Below are positions 16,954 to 26,071 of a stretch of 64,000 nt of DNA, piece by piece. Source of the stretch: Bradyrhizobium diazoefficiens (lineage in GTDB: Bacteria > Pseudomonadota > Alphaproteobacteria > Rhizobiales > Xanthobacteraceae); contig NZ_CP067100.1 of assembly GCF_016616235.1 (NCBI RefSeq), forward strand, positions 1,423,001 to 1,487,000. The letters run 5' to 3'. Every line of letters begins with the position of its first letter. Positions within the stretch are counted from its first letter, which is position 1. The notes beneath the pieces are model-generated. The model was not told the origin of the DNA. It did not search any database and saw only the letters and a program-made list of their open reading frames with translations. Position numbers and translations under genes: made by a program.

Positions 16954-17592
16954 TTATTGCTCGGCATAGCCAAGCGCCGAGGCCGGCACGTCCGGCGCCG
17001 GAGCTGCCGGAATAGCGCTCGCCACCGCCGGTCCGCGCAGGCCGGGAACCGCGCCGGGCGCATCCGGCGTTCCGTTGATCATATTGGAAAGTCCGCTGAA
17101 TCCGGCCTGGGCGATCTTCCGCAGCACCAGATCGTCAGCCGCTTGCCAAGGATCGCGCGTCGCATCGCGACCGCCCTTGGCGGAGGTCGGTTCCTCGCCG
17201 GAGAGGCGCAACGCCCGCTGCTGGTTGGCGTCGTAGACGTCCCAGACCCAGGCGATCACGGTCTTGCCGCGCACCACCTGGGCGGAGAGGTAGCTGCGCA
17301 CCCGGTAGGCGGCCGAGCCCTCGCGGGAGACCACGGACAGGCTGCGCAGCTTGGACTCGCTTTCGAGCACGCCGACCATGCGGTCGAACACCTGCGGCGG
17401 CGGTCCATCAATTGATTCGAAGGCGACGGTCGCCCCCGACCCGCCGCTCGGCGCCATCGCATAGGAGTTGGCGGCGCTGCCGCCGCTGCCGGCGCAGCCG
17501 CCAAGCAGGCATGCGACCACAACCGATGCGGCCGCAATGATCGCGCGCACGATTGTCCCGGTTTGGAGCAGGCGGATTGACGCTTCCCTCAT
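16954..17592 (-). CDS. putative lipoprotein of unknown function
   Basis: 212-aa predicted lipoprotein. Hydrophobic residues 15-32 end in the lipobox LLGGC, so lipidation at Cys33 is expected (the enzyme Lgt is encoded at 20157-21002). The mature part has a Gly/Ser/Ala-rich linker, a central alpha/beta region (VFDRMVGVLESESKLRSLSVV; AYRVRSYLSAQVVRGKTVIAWVWDVYD) and an Ala/Pro-rich tail. The central region suggests a small ligand- or peptidoglycan-associated fold, but I do not recognise a family. AAGGCGCA precedes the ATG. Its function is unknown. Confidence 0.82.
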   Translation of the reverse strand: MREASIRLLQTGTIVRAIIAAASVVVACLLGGCAGSGGSAANSYAMAPSGGSGATVAFESIDGPPPQVFDRMVGVLESESKLRSLSVVSREGSAAYRVRSYLSAQVVRGKTVIAWVWDVYDANQQRALRLSGEEPTSAKGGRDATRDPWQAADDLVLRKIAQAGFSGLSNMINGTPDAPGAVPGLRGPAVASAIPAAPAPDVPASALGYAEQ

Positions 17593-17683
17593 TGCGCCTT
17601 GCGATATCGTTAAAATCGCTTAACGTCTAGGGCGGGCGGGCCACAGGGCTTAATTGATAGAGTCAGTGACAAGGGGGCAGTCG

Positions 17684-18249
17684 GTGAGGGGGGCTGCATT
17701 CGGCGTAATCGTTGCGTGCCTTGTTGCGTGGCCGGCCGCTGCCGAAGAGAGTGCGGCCGACGTCATTCGTTGATTCGGACTTCTCGGCGCGTGGTCGGTC
17801 GATTGTCAAAAGGATCCAAGGAGAGCCTGCGATCAGGACTCTTGCGGCGCTCGATTGACTTATATTGTCCGTCGTCCGGTCCGCCGACCATCAACCTCAC
17901 GAACCGAACGTACGGGCAGATGAGGACATTCATCAGCACGATCTATTCGGCGACACGCATTGCCGAGGACAAGATCAAATTCCTATCAGTTCAAGATCCC
18001 CCACCCAGTCTGCCCGTCGTGTGGTGGCGTCAGCCTGGTGAAGTATGGGAGATCGTTCTCCTCAAGGTTGGCGACAAATATCGAACTTTTTCTGCGCACC
18101 GAGAGGACGGAAAGAAGTTTGACGTCGAGGAAGGTTTTTACGTCCGCCCTCCGCCGCCACCTCCGCCAGCCAAGTCCTACGATAAGATGCCAACAGAATG
18201 GCACCGTACGACACAGCAAACGCCGCTGTTCGAAAAGTGCAGCGACTGA
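17684..18249 (+). pseudogene. decayed exported-protein gene (stop codon plus frameshift)
   Basis: A GTG at 17684 after GGGGG starts a good signal peptide (VRGAAFGVIVACLVAWPAAA, then EESAADVIR), but a TGA at 17771 ends it after 29 codons. Reading on in the same frame gives FGLLGAWSVDCQKDP...ARLTYIV, after which the protein-like sequence moves to another frame near 17870 (PSSGPPTINLTN ... WEIVLLKVGDKYRTFSAHREDGKKF) and continues to 18249. Restoring one base at the GTCCGTCGTCC run would join the two parts. The 3' portion is also open from an ATG at 17716, so a shorter real gene cannot be excluded. The original role is unknown. Confidence 0.55.
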
Positions 18250-18252
18250 GGC

Positions 18253-19020
18253 CTAGTCTTCCAGCGCAATCGCGTGAATGTGGCGGCCGTAGTCCGGCTC
18301 GTTGCGATGCACCGAGCGGCGGTAGCTGAAGAAGCGCTCGTCGGCGTAGGTGTCGAGACCGAGATCGTCGATCATCAAAATGCCGGCGGCTTCCAGCCGC
18401 TTGCGGATGAAGCCGGCGAGATCGAACATTGCGTGTCTCTCACGCACCGACGGGATGAAGAACATCGCGTTGTCCGCGTCCGCTTCGATGAAGCGCGCGA
18501 CGAACTCGTTGCCGACCTCGTAGCTGTCCTGCCGGATCAACGGGCCGATCGCGGCGATGATGCCGCTGCGCGTCGCGCCGAGCTTTTCCATCGCAACAAT
18601 CGTGGACTCCAGCACGCCGGTCAGCGCACCCTTCCAGCCGGCATGGGCGCCGCCGATCACACCCGCGTTCGGGTCGACGAACAGCACCGGCCCGCAATCG
18701 GCGGTGGAGACGCCGAGCGCGATGCCGGGTGTCTTTGTCACCAGCGCATCGCCCTTCGGGCGAGGCCCGCTCGGCCATGGCGCCTCCGCCACGAGCACGT
18801 CGGGCGAATGGATCTGGTGCAGGCTGATGAAATGCTCCGGCGCAACGCCGACATGCTCGGCCATGCGGCGGCGATTCTCCGCGACAAGGGCCTGATCGTC
18901 GTTGGAGCCGAGCCCGCCGTTCAGCGCCGCATAAATGCCGCTGGAGACGCCGCCTTCGCGGGTGAAGAAGGCGTGGCGCAGGCCGGGCACCGCCGAGAGC
19001 AGCGACGAAGTGAGCGTCAT
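18253..19020 (-). CDS. pgeF: purine nucleoside phosphorylase / polyphenol oxidase family (YfiH, LACC1-like)
   Basis: 255-aa protein of the DUF152 family (PgeF/YfiH/YlmD). Members bind zinc and cleave purine nucleosides, with reported adenosine deaminase activity; a peptidoglycan-editing role is reported in E. coli. The metal and catalytic residues are visible: His in SLHQIHSPDV, Cys in GVSTADCGPVLF and His in GGAHAGWKGAL. The ATG at 19020 overlaps the midA stop by 4 bases. A longer in-frame extension upstream is a shadow of midA. It is the last gene of the operon dienelactone hydrolase-lgt-midA-pgeF. Confidence 0.94.
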   Translation of the reverse strand: MTLTSSLLSAVPGLRHAFFTREGGVSSGIYAALNGGLGSNDDQALVAENRRRMAEHVGVAPEHFISLHQIHSPDVLVAEAPWPSGPRPKGDALVTKTPGIALGVSTADCGPVLFVDPNAGVIGGAHAGWKGALTGVLESTIVAMEKLGATRSGIIAAIGPLIRQDSYEVGNEFVARFIEADADNAMFFIPSVRERHAMFDLAGFIRKRLEAAGILMIDDLGLDTYADERFFSYRRSVHRNEPDYGRHIHAIALED

Positions 19021-20135
19021 TGATGGCCTCCGGCGTGTTCGAGGTCGCTGAGGCCGGCAAGGCCGGTCAATCGCGGCTCGGAGATGCCGAGCACCTTGAA
19101 CATCGATCCCATGCCGTCGCGCCCTGTATCGGTCAGCCGCTTGAGCGCCACGGAAATGTCGGTGGCGACCTCCGGCGTCGCCTTCTGCATCAAGGCGGCG
19201 GCGCGGGTGTCGATGCCGACGCGCTTGAGGAAATCGCCCTGCGTTACCGGACCGTGCACGCGCGCGCCGACGTCTTCTGCCGCCCGCGCCAGCGCCTGGA
19301 AATCGACATGGGCGGTGAGGTCGGCCTGGCCCGGCGCCTTCAGGGGATCGGTGAAGCTGTGGCGTGCGATGGCCTGGAAGGTGTCGCCGGCATCGCTGCG
19401 CAAATGGCCGTAGTCGATGATCAGCGCCGCACCGTCCTGGTCGCGCACGCGGGTGGCGAGCTTCATGATCTCGGCGTCGGGCCGCCATTCGAACACCGCG
19501 CCGACCGGCGCGGCGCGCACCAGCGGCGGCAGCAGCACGTCGAAACGCGGCGTCGGCTCGGCCGCCGCGCCGAATTGAAGCCTGCCGTTGGAATCGAGCT
19601 CGATGACGCGCTCGTGCCAGCCGTTCTCGTGGCGAACCATCTGGTGGATCGGCAGCACGTCGAAATATTCGTTGGCGAGGATGATGCCGGGGCCTTCCGG
19701 CACCTCGTCGATGCTGTCGTGCCAGGCGATGTTGCGCACGCCTTGCAGCGTCGCATTCTGCCGTTCGCGCAGGACCGGATTGACCTCGACCATGTGGACG
19801 TGAAGCGCCTGGTAGAGCGGCGGCAGCACGCGCAGCGCGCGCAGCGCATCTGCCATCATGGTGCCGCGGCCGGGACCGAGCTCGATCAGCCGCAGGAATT
19901 GCGGCGAGCCCATCTGCTTCCATACCGATGCGGTCCACAGGCCGAGCAGCTCGCCGAACATCTGGCTGACCTCGGGCGCGGTGGTGAAGTCGCCTTCACG
20001 GCCCAAAGGATCGCGCGAGACGTAATAGCCGTAGCGCGGATGCATCAGGCACAGTTCCATGTACCGCCACACCGGCATGGGCCCTGAGGACTTGATCAGC
20101 GCCTTGATCTCGTCGAGGAGCGGCTGGTCGGTCAC
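19017..20135 (-). CDS. class I SAM-dependent methyltransferase, MidA/NDUFAF7 family
   Basis: 372-aa protein of DUF185, the family of NDUFAF7/MidA, which dimethylates a conserved arginine in the NDUFS2 (NuoD) subunit of complex I in mitochondria. Features: N-terminal GPMPVWRYMELCLMHPRYGYY, SAM motif I RLIELGPGRGTMMADALRAL, NEYFDVLPIHQM, and LIIDYGHL followed by DPLKAPGQADLTAHVDF. A role in respiratory complex I assembly is inferred from the family. It lies between lgt (21 bases upstream) and pgeF (4-base overlap), an order common in alphaproteobacteria. Confidence 0.94.
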   Translation of the reverse strand: MTDQPLLDEIKALIKSSGPMPVWRYMELCLMHPRYGYYVSRDPLGREGDFTTAPEVSQMFGELLGLWTASVWKQMGSPQFLRLIELGPGRGTMMADALRALRVLPPLYQALHVHMVEVNPVLRERQNATLQGVRNIAWHDSIDEVPEGPGIILANEYFDVLPIHQMVRHENGWHERVIELDSNGRLQFGAAAEPTPRFDVLLPPLVRAAPVGAVFEWRPDAEIMKLATRVRDQDGAALIIDYGHLRSDAGDTFQAIARHSFTDPLKAPGQADLTAHVDFQALARAAEDVGARVHGPVTQGDFLKRVGIDTRAAALMQKATPEVATDISVALKRLTDTGRDGMGSMFKVLGISEPRLTGLAGLSDLEHAGGHQ

Positions 20136-20156
20136 GGCGTGCCTTCTCGAAATGAA

Positions 20157-21002
20157 TTAACGAACGGCCTCAATCGGCTTCGGCGCACCGCGCCGCACTG
20201 CCCATACAATAAGTATGCCCCCGACAATAAGCATCGGAATGGACAACAGCATGCCCATGGTTAACCCGCCCCAGAGAAAGCCGAGCTGAACGTCCGGCTC
20301 GCGGAAATGCTCGCCGGCGATCCGGGTCAGACCATAGATCAAAATGAAGGCGCCGAGGATCATGCCAGGCCGCTTCAAGGCGCCGAAGCGGATCATGATG
20401 GCGAGCACGGTGAACAGCAGGATGCCCTCCATGCCGGCCTCATAGAGCTGGCTCGGATGGCGCGGCAGCTGGGTGGGATCGTTGGGGAAGATCATCGCCC
20501 AGGGCAGGCTCGGGTCGGTGGCGCGGCCCCACAATTCGCCATTGATGAAATTGGCGATGCGCCCGAGCAGCAGCCCGACCGGCGCGACCGCGGTGGTGAT
20601 GTCGCCCAGCGAGAGAATCGAGATGCGGTTCCGGTAGGCGAACCACATCACCGCGACGACGCAACCGAGGAAGCCGCCATGGAACGACATGCCGCCCTCC
20701 CACAACCGGAAGATCGCGGCGGGATGCTCCATGAAGAAGGGCAGATTGTAGAACAGCACATAGCCGGTGCGGCCGCCGAGGATGATGCCGAGCGTGACCC
20801 ACAGGATGAAGTCGTCGATCTGAACCTGCGAGATCGGCGCGGGTCCGCCCCACAGCCGCTGGTTCTTCAGCAGCGAGCGCGCATAGAGCCAGCCGAACAC
20901 GATGCCGCAGATATAGGCCAGCGCATACCAGCGGATCGCGAACGGACCGATCTCGATCGCGATCGGCTTGAAGGCGGGAAAGTCGATGAGCAGAAAGGGC
21001 AT
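20157..21002 (-). CDS. lgt: prolipoprotein diacylglyceryl transferase
   Basis: 281-aa inner-membrane enzyme that transfers diacylglycerol from phosphatidylglycerol to the lipobox cysteine of prolipoproteins. It has about seven hydrophobic segments and the Lgt signature [21 protein letters not shown]. The HGGFLG segment carries a functionally important histidine. I set the start at ATG 21002 ([19 protein letters not shown]); an upstream extension overlaps the previous gene and is unlikely. It follows the dienelactone hydrolase gene by 14 bases and precedes midA by 21 bases, indicating one transcript. Confidence 0.96.
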   Translation of the reverse strand: MPFLLIDFPAFKPIAIEIGPFAIRWYALAYICGIVFGWLYARSLLKNQRLWGGPAPISQVQIDDFILWVTLGIILGGRTGYVLFYNLPFFMEHPAAIFRLWEGGMSFHGGFLGCVVAVMWFAYRNRISILSLGDITTAVAPVGLLLGRIANFINGELWGRATDPSLPWAMIFPNDPTQLPRHPSQLYEAGMEGILLFTVLAIMIRFGALKRPGMILGAFILIYGLTRIAGEHFREPDVQLGFLWGGLTMGMLLSIPMLIVGGILIVWAVRRGAPKPIEAVR

Positions 21003-21016
21003 CACGCCTTCTATGT

Positions 21017-21748
21017 CTAGACGAGGTTGCGGCGATAGAGCGCCAGCAGCCGCTCCCAATGCCGCTCGGCGGCGTCGCGGTTGTAGACCGGACGCTTGGG
21101 AAAGGCGAAACCGTGATGCGTGCCAGGATAGATCTCGACCTCGGCATTGGCGCCGCTCATGCCCTCTTTGACCTTCTCGACAATCTCCGGCGGCGCGTAG
21201 ACATCGGTCTCGGCGCAGGCGAAATAGAGCTCCGCCTTGGTCTTGCCTGCCGCCAGATGCGGGCTGTCGCCCTGCTCCGTCGCGAGCTGCACACCGTAGA
21301 TCGAGGCGGCGGCCTTGACGCTTTCAGGGAAATGCGTGGCGGCATTGATGGCGTAGCGGCCACTCATGCAATAGCCGACGGCGCCGACGATTTTGCTGTT
21401 CGCGGCGGTCTGGCCCTCGGCATAGGCGAGCAGCGCGCTTGTGTCGTCCATGATCATGGGAATCGTGAGCGAGCCCATCAGCGCGAACATGCGCTTGCGC
21501 TCCGGCGCGTTCGGGTCAGTCGGCAGCGCGCCGAACTCCATCACGCCGGAGCGGTAATAGAGGTTCGGCAGCATCACGTAGTAGCCCGAAGTCGCGAGCC
21601 GGCGCGCCATGTCGCGCAGCTCCTCGCGGATCGCCGGCGCGTCCATGTAGAACAGGATGACCGGGAACGGCCCGCCGCGCTCGGGATGAACGATGAAGGT
21701 CGCGGTGTGGCCGTCCTTGGTGGGAATTGCGATCTGCTGCTCGATCAT
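21017..21748 (-). CDS. dienelactone hydrolase family protein
   Basis: 243-aa alpha/beta hydrolase of the DLH family. The nucleophile elbow [12 protein letters not shown] contains the catalytic Cys; the partner residues are probably Asp in [12 protein letters not shown] and His in [10 protein letters not shown]. Dienelactone hydrolases open lactones formed in chloroaromatic breakdown, but chromosomal copies like this often have unknown substrates. The start at ATG 21748 gives the expected length of about 240 aa. It appears to be first in the operon with lgt, midA and pgeF, with no clear metabolic link. ubiK is divergent, starting 171 bases away. Confidence 0.93.
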   Translation of the reverse strand: MIEQQIAIPTKDGHTATFIVHPERGGPFPVILFYMDAPAIREELRDMARRLATSGYYVMLPNLYYRSGVMEFGALPTDPNAPERKRMFALMGSLTIPMIMDDTSALLAYAEGQTAANSKIVGAVGYCMSGRYAINAATHFPESVKAAASIYGVQLATEQGDSPHLAAGKTKAELYFACAETDVYAPPEIVEKVKEGMSGANAEVEIYPGTHHGFAFPKRPVYNRDAAERHWERLLALYRRNLV

Positions 21749-21919
21749 GTCTTGCGTTCCGCTTTTGTGATTCTTGTTATGCAGGGACGTTGAATACGAT
21801 TGCAAGGAAACCGGGGCATGACAAGGATAGCGCCGCCCGGCTCTTGAACCATTTCGCTCGGATTGCCATTGTCTTTCGAGCATTCGCGCAAAGTTTATCG
21901 ACGGCACCAGGAGACCGAC

Positions 21920-22180
21920 ATGACCCAGACCAGCAACCGGTTTTTCGACGAGATCGGCCGCCTGATGAACGACGCCGCCGGTGCCGCCCAGGGCGTCAAG
22001 CGCGAGTTCGATACGGTGATGCGCACCCAGGCTGAAAAATTCCTGCGCGACATGGACCTCGTCAAGCGCGAGGAGTTCGAGGCGGTCAAGGACATGGCCC
22101 GCCTGGCGCGTGAGGAGAACGAGGCCCTGAAGGCGCGGATTGCGGCGCTGGAGGCCAGGCTGGGCGGGACGTCCACGTAA
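21920..22180 (+). CDS. ubiK: ubiquinone biosynthesis accessory factor UbiK (BMFP domain)
   Basis: 86-aa coiled-coil protein of the BMFP/UbiK family. UbiK helps the Ubi complex make ubiquinone under aerobic conditions. The N-terminal NRFFDEIGRLMNDAAGAAQGVKRE (split here) and C-terminal coiled coil with EEFEAVKDMARLAREENEALKARIAALEARLG fit the family. The ATG at 21920 follows AGGAGACC. It is divergent from the lgt operon and followed by a class B repeat. The ubiquinone role is inferred from the family. Confidence 0.92.
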   Translation: MTQTSNRFFDEIGRLMNDAAGAAQGVKREFDTVMRTQAEKFLRDMDLVKREEFEAVKDMARLAREENEALKARIAALEARLGGTST

Positions 22181-22196
22181 CGCCGCGCTCCTTCTT

Positions 22197-22347
22197 ACCC
22201 TCCCCTGGAGGGGGAGGGTCGGCGCGCAGCGCCGGGGTGGGGTGATCTCTCCACTCGGGCACCACCTGATTGGAGAGACTGTCACCCCACCCCGCTGCGC
22301 ATTCCGCTTCGCTGCATCGCATCGACCCTCCCCCTCCAGGGGAGGGT
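22197..22347. repeat. class B inverted-repeat element, copy 1
   Basis: A 151-bp element whose first and last 25 bases are perfect inverted repeats (22197-22221 and 22323-22347), beginning ACCCTCCCCTGGAGGGGGAG. Inside, CGGGGTGGGGTGA and TCACCCCACCCCG form a nested inverted pair. Each 25-base arm is itself partly palindromic. It lies between ubiK and rplY. The same ends occur at 60437-60581. Confidence 0.9.
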
Positions 22348-22506
22348 GGAACCCGGGCCGCCAGCCCATTCTCCTTGTCATTTCCGCATCTTCCGGGTAA
22401 AAGCCCGCCACGTCCGCGGCCCCCGCACCCCTGGAGGCTTGCTGCGGACGATGCCATGGGCCGCGCTGCGGCCCATTAACTTTTGCAAAAACAAGGACTT
22501 AACGAC

Positions 22507-23232
22507 ATGGCGACGACCGTCAAGGAATTGAAGGCGACCGCACGTCCGAAGAGCGGCAAGGGGGCCGCCCGGGCTGAGCGTCGCGCCGGCAGAGTGCCCG
22601 GAGTGATCTATGGTGACAACCAGCCCCCGCTGACGATCTCGATTGCAGATCGTGAACTGCGCCAGCGCATTCTCGCCGGCCGGTTCCTGACCACGCTGGT
22701 CGATATCGACCTCGAGGGCAAGAAGCACCGCGTGATTCCGCGCGACTATCACCTCGATCCGGTCAAGGACTTCCCGATCCATGTCGACTTCATGCGGTTA
22801 GGGGAAGGCGCCACCATCCGCATCAGCGTTCCCTTGCATGTGGTGAAGGCGGAATCTTCCCCGGGCGTGAAGCGCGGCGGCACCGTCAACATCGTCGCCC
22901 ACGCCATCGAGCTCGAATGCGGTGTCGAGAGCATTCCGCAGTACATCGAGGCCGACGTCGGCTCGCTGGAAATCGGTCACTCGCTGCATCTGTCGGACGT
23001 CAAGCTGCCGGCCGGCGTCAAGGCGCTGACCCGCGAGGACGCGACCCTCGTCACCATCGTGCCGCCGTCCGGCTACGCCGAAGAGCAGAAGGCCGCGGCT
23101 GCGGCTGCTGCTGGTGGCGCGGCTCCGGTTGCTGGCGCTGCTGCTCCGGCGGCAGGTGCTGCTGCTCCGACTGCAGGTGCTGCTCCGGCGGCTGCTGCCA
23201 AGGCTCCCGCCGGCGGCGACAAGAAGAAGTAA
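22507..23232 (+). CDS. rplY: 50S ribosomal protein L25 / Ctc
   Basis: 241-aa L25 of the long (TL5/CTC) type, which binds 5S rRNA in the large ribosomal subunit. The N-terminal domain has VKELKATARPKSGKGAARAER, GRVPGVIYGDNQPPL and the LVDIDLEGKKHRVIPRDYHLDPVKDFPIHVDF block (in pieces); a beta-rich C-terminal domain follows. The last 45 residues are nearly all Ala with Gly and Pro, a low-complexity tail seen in rhizobial L25 proteins. I set the start at ATG 22507 (MATTVKEL). pth and ychF follow at 58 and 5 bases, a conserved group. Confidence 0.96.
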   Translation: MATTVKELKATARPKSGKGAARAERRAGRVPGVIYGDNQPPLTISIADRELRQRILAGRFLTTLVDIDLEGKKHRVIPRDYHLDPVKDFPIHVDFMRLGEGATIRISVPLHVVKAESSPGVKRGGTVNIVAHAIELECGVESIPQYIEADVGSLEIGHSLHLSDVKLPAGVKALTREDATLVTIVPPSGYAEEQKAAAAAAAGGAAPVAGAAAPAAGAAAPTAGAAPAAAAKAPAGGDKKK

Positions 23233-23290
23233 TCTCTCAAAGCTGGCGCGCGGTCTCTAGCCGCGCGCCGAGCGAGGGGCGCGCCGCGTC

Positions 23291-23896
23291 ATGCGACTCT
23301 TTGTTGGGCTCGGCAATCCCGGCGCGAAATACGCACGTAACCGGCACAATATCGGCTTCATGGCCGTCGACGAGATCGCGCGGCGTCATGGTTTCGCACC
23401 ATGGCGCCGTCGTTTTCAGGGCGAGACCTCGGAAGGCACGCTCGGCACCGAGCGCGTGATCCTGCTCAAGCCCATGACCTACATGAACGAGTCCGGCCGC
23501 AGCGTTCAGGAGGCGGCAGGCTTCTTCAAGATCGCGCCGGGCGACGTCACCGTGTTTCACGACGAACTCGAACTGCCGCCGGGCAAGGTGCGGGTGAAGA
23601 TCGGAGGCGGCATCGCCGGCCACAACGGCCTGCGCTCGATCTCGGCGCATATCGGAAACGACTACCGCCGTGTCAGGCTCGGCATCGGTCATCCCGGCGT
23701 CAAGGAGCTGGTGCACGGCCACGTGCTGTCGGACTTCGCCAAGGCCGACAACGACTGGGTGGTGACGCTCTGCGACGCCGTCGCCGAGCACGCCGCACTG
23801 ATCGCTGAGGGCACGGACGCGACCTTTGCCAACAGGGTGCATCTCGCCATGCAGGCGAAGGGATTTTTGACCAAGGACGACAACGGCAAGGAATAA
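23291..23896 (+). CDS. pth: peptidyl-tRNA hydrolase
   Basis: 201-aa enzyme that releases peptides from peptidyl-tRNAs dropped by ribosomes, recycling tRNA. The N-terminus [20 protein letters not shown] contains the catalytic His19, and other conserved parts are [43 protein letters not shown] (in pieces) and RLGIGHPG. Length is typical. It lies between rplY and ychF, all on the plus strand and closely spaced, so they are probably co-transcribed. Confidence 0.97.
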   Translation: MRLFVGLGNPGAKYARNRHNIGFMAVDEIARRHGFAPWRRRFQGETSEGTLGTERVILLKPMTYMNESGRSVQEAAGFFKIAPGDVTVFHDELELPPGKVRVKIGGGIAGHNGLRSISAHIGNDYRRVRLGIGHPGVKELVHGHVLSDFAKADNDWVVTLCDAVAEHAALIAEGTDATFANRVHLAMQAKGFLTKDDNGKE

Positions 23897-23901
23897 CGCT
23901 C

Positions 23902-24999
23902 GTGGGATTCAAATGCGGGATCGTCGGATTGCCCAATGTCGGCAAGTCGACCTTGTTCAACGCGCTGACCGAGACGGCGGCGGCGCAGGCCGCGAACTAT
24001 CCGTTCTGCACCATCGAGCCGAATGTCGGCGAGGTGGCCGTGCCCGATCCGCGGCTCGATAAGCTGGCGGCGATCGCCAAATCCGCGCAGATCATCCCGA
24101 CCCGGCTCACCTTCGTCGACATCGCCGGCCTCGTGCGCGGCGCCTCCAAGGGCGAAGGCCTCGGCAACCAGTTTCTCGCCAACATCCGCGAGGTCGACGC
24201 CATCGCGCACGTCGTGCGCTGCTTTGAAGATTCCGACATCACCCATGTCGAAGGCAAGATCGCCCCGCTCGCCGACATCGAGACCATCGAGACCGAGCTG
24301 ATGCTCGCCGATCTCGACAGCCTCGAAAAGCGCGTCGACAACCTCACCAAGAAGGCCAAGGGCAACGACAAGGACGCCAAGGAGCAGCTCGACCTCGTCA
24401 ATCGCACGCTGGTGCTGCTGCGCGAGGGCAAGCCCGCGCGCCTCGTCGCGCGCAAGGCGGAGGAGGAGCGGGCCTTCGGCATGCTCGGCCTGCTGTCGTC
24501 CAAGCCCGTGCTCTATGTCTGCAACGTCGAGGAAGGCTCGGCCGCGACAGGCAATTCGTTCTCCCAGGCGGTGCAGGAGCAGGCCGCCAAGGAAGGCGCC
24601 GTCGCCGTCGTCATTTCCGCCAAGATCGAATCCGAGATCGCCACCATCTCGCGCGAGGAGCGCGCCGACTTCCTGGAGACGCTGGGTCTGGAAGAAGCCG
24701 GCCTCGATCGCCTGATCCGCGCCGGCTACACGCTGCTCGACCTCATCACCTATTTCACGGTGGGCCCGAAGGAAGCACGCGCCTGGACCATCTATCGCGG
24801 CACCAAGGCGCCGGGCGCCGCCGGTGTGATCCACACCGATTTCGAGAAGGGTTTTATCCGCGCCGAGACCATCGCCTATGACGACTATGTCGCGCTCGGC
24901 GGCGAAGCCGGCGCCCGCGATGCCGGCAAGCTGCGGCTCGAAGGCAAGGAGTACATCGTCGCCGACGGCGACGTGATGCATTTTAGGTTTAACACGTAG
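23902..24999 (+). CDS. ychF: redox-regulated ATPase YchF
   Basis: 365-aa Obg-related P-loop protein that prefers ATP to GTP and associates with ribosomes; linked to oxidative-stress response in E. coli. Visible: G1 [27 protein letters not shown] (switch I), G3 [20 protein letters not shown], the altered G4 NVEE (in YVCNVEEGS) that explains ATP preference, and a C-terminal TGS domain ([15 protein letters not shown] and [12 protein letters not shown]). It follows pth by 5 bases. Confidence 0.97.
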   Translation: MGFKCGIVGLPNVGKSTLFNALTETAAAQAANYPFCTIEPNVGEVAVPDPRLDKLAAIAKSAQIIPTRLTFVDIAGLVRGASKGEGLGNQFLANIREVDAIAHVVRCFEDSDITHVEGKIAPLADIETIETELMLADLDSLEKRVDNLTKKAKGNDKDAKEQLDLVNRTLVLLREGKPARLVARKAEEERAFGMLGLLSSKPVLYVCNVEEGSAATGNSFSQAVQEQAAKEGAVAVVISAKIESEIATISREERADFLETLGLEEAGLDRLIRAGYTLLDLITYFTVGPKEARAWTIYRGTKAPGAAGVIHTDFEKGFIRAETIAYDDYVALGGEAGARDAGKLRLEGKEYIVADGDVMHFRFNT

Positions 25000-25008
25000 C
25001 GCGGATTC

Positions 25009-25140
25009 GTGCCCCGGACGCAGCGCAGCGCTGTTGCGGTGCGCTGCAGAGCCGGGGCCCAGGAATCTCGATTGCAGAAGCAATGGGTCCCGGCTCTGCG
25101 TCGCGTCATTTCATGCCGCGACTCGTCCGGGACACGAGAG
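25009..25140. repeat. palindromic intergenic repeat, class E copy 2
   Basis: Runs from GTGCCCCGGACGCAGCG to ACTCGTCCGGGACACGAG, with internal AGAGCCGGGGCCC and GGGTCCCGGCTCT matching each other as inverted repeats. It occupies the convergent junction between ychF and the DUF4282 gene. Confidence 0.65.
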
Positions 25141-25142
25141 CC

Positions 25143-25439
25143 TCACCGCATCCCGCCGCCCTGGTCGCGGATCGCGCCGAGATGCTCGTTGATGCGGAAC
25201 ACGATCAGGATCAGCTCCGCGACGATGCGCGAGAACACGATGCCGACGACGACGCTGGCGATCGACGACAGCAGCAGCAGGAAGCCGCCGAACGGGCTGA
25301 CCGCCATGGTCGCGAGCCCTGAGAAAATGCCGGAGAGGCCGAACAGGCAGATCAGCGCGATCACCAGCCAGTAGAAGGTCTTGATGATGGTGGGCGTGAT
25401 GAAGCGGTCCCATTGAAACAGGTCGCTGAATGAAAACAT
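25143..25439 (-). CDS. DUF4282 membrane protein
   Basis: 98-aa inner-membrane protein with two hydrophobic segments (TFYWLVIALICLFGLSGIFSG; GFLLLLSSIASVVVGIVFSR, in pieces), and the conserved N-terminus FSDLFQWDRFITPTIIKTFYW and FRINEHL near the C-terminus. These fit DUF4282, function unknown. The ATG at 25439 has GGGGAGAG just upstream; a longer in-frame extension is not supported. It is transcribed away from the MaoC gene pair, sharing a 179-bp promoter region. Confidence 0.9.
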   Translation of the reverse strand: MFSFSDLFQWDRFITPTIIKTFYWLVIALICLFGLSGIFSGLATMAVSPFGGFLLLLSSIASVVVGIVFSRIVAELILIVFRINEHLGAIRDQGGGMR

Positions 25440-25618
25440 TGCTCTCCCCAGGGCAAGTCGGCACGGCAAGTCGGGACGCCAAATCGGGCTTCGGCCGCCG
25501 ATCGATCCGACTCAAATCAACGCCGATACCCGTATGTAGCACGAGCCATGCGGGTCGGCGGGTTGAGATTGCCGCAAAGTGCGGCCACAATCTGTCATTC
25601 CCGCAAAGCTTTCCCAAG

Positions 25619-26071
25619 ATGACCCTCACCTTCGAAGATTTCCCCACCGGCCGGTTCGGCACATTCGGCCCGCGCCATGTCACCCGCGACGAGATTTTGG
25701 CCTTTGCCGCCGAGTTCGATCCGCAGCCGATGCACCTCGACGAGGAGGCTGCGGCTAAGAGCATGCTGCGCGGCCTGTCCGGCTCGGGCTGGCACCTCTG
25801 CTCGCTGATGATGCGGATGATGGCCGACGGCTTCATCACCCGCGCCGCTTCGCTGGGATCCCCCGGCGTCGACGAGGTGCGCTGGCTCTCGCCGCTCAGG
25901 CCAGGCGACGACCTTATGCTCGATGTCGACGTCGTGGAGGCGCGCACCTCGAAGAGCCGCCCCGAGCTCGGCATCGTCAAGTTCAAATGCACCGCGCGCA
26001 ACGCAGCCGGGCAGGCGCTCGCCGAGATGACCTCGCCGATCCTGATCAAGCGGCGCGAGGGAGCGGTCTGA
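25619..26071 (+). CDS. MaoC-like (R)-hydratase domain protein 1
   Basis: 150-aa hot-dog-fold protein of the MaoC/PhaJ type, which hydrates enoyl-CoA thioesters. Core segments: FAAEFDPQPMHLDEEAA (the hydratase motif with Asp and His), GLSGSGWHLCSLMMRMM and VRWLSPLRPGDDLMLDVDV. The gene overlaps the next MaoC gene by one base (TGATG), and the two proteins share the same block order, so they probably arose by duplication and may form a heterodimer. The substrate is unknown. The start at ATG 25619 was chosen by similarity to the second copy; there is no strong ribosome site. Confidence 0.9.
   Translation: MTLTFEDFPTGRFGTFGPRHVTRDEILAFAAEFDPQPMHLDEEAAAKSMLRGLSGSGWHLCSLMMRMMADGFITRAASLGSPGVDEVRWLSPLRPGDDLMLDVDVVEARTSKSRPELGIVKFKCTARNAAGQALAEMTSPILIKRREGAV

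Noticed and set aside
17960..18256. 98-aa plus-strand frame inside the decayed gene region
   Set aside because: It is in frame with the original signal peptide, but its sequence (Ser/Arg-rich, MPRTRSNSYQFK) is not protein-like; the better reading here is the other frame.
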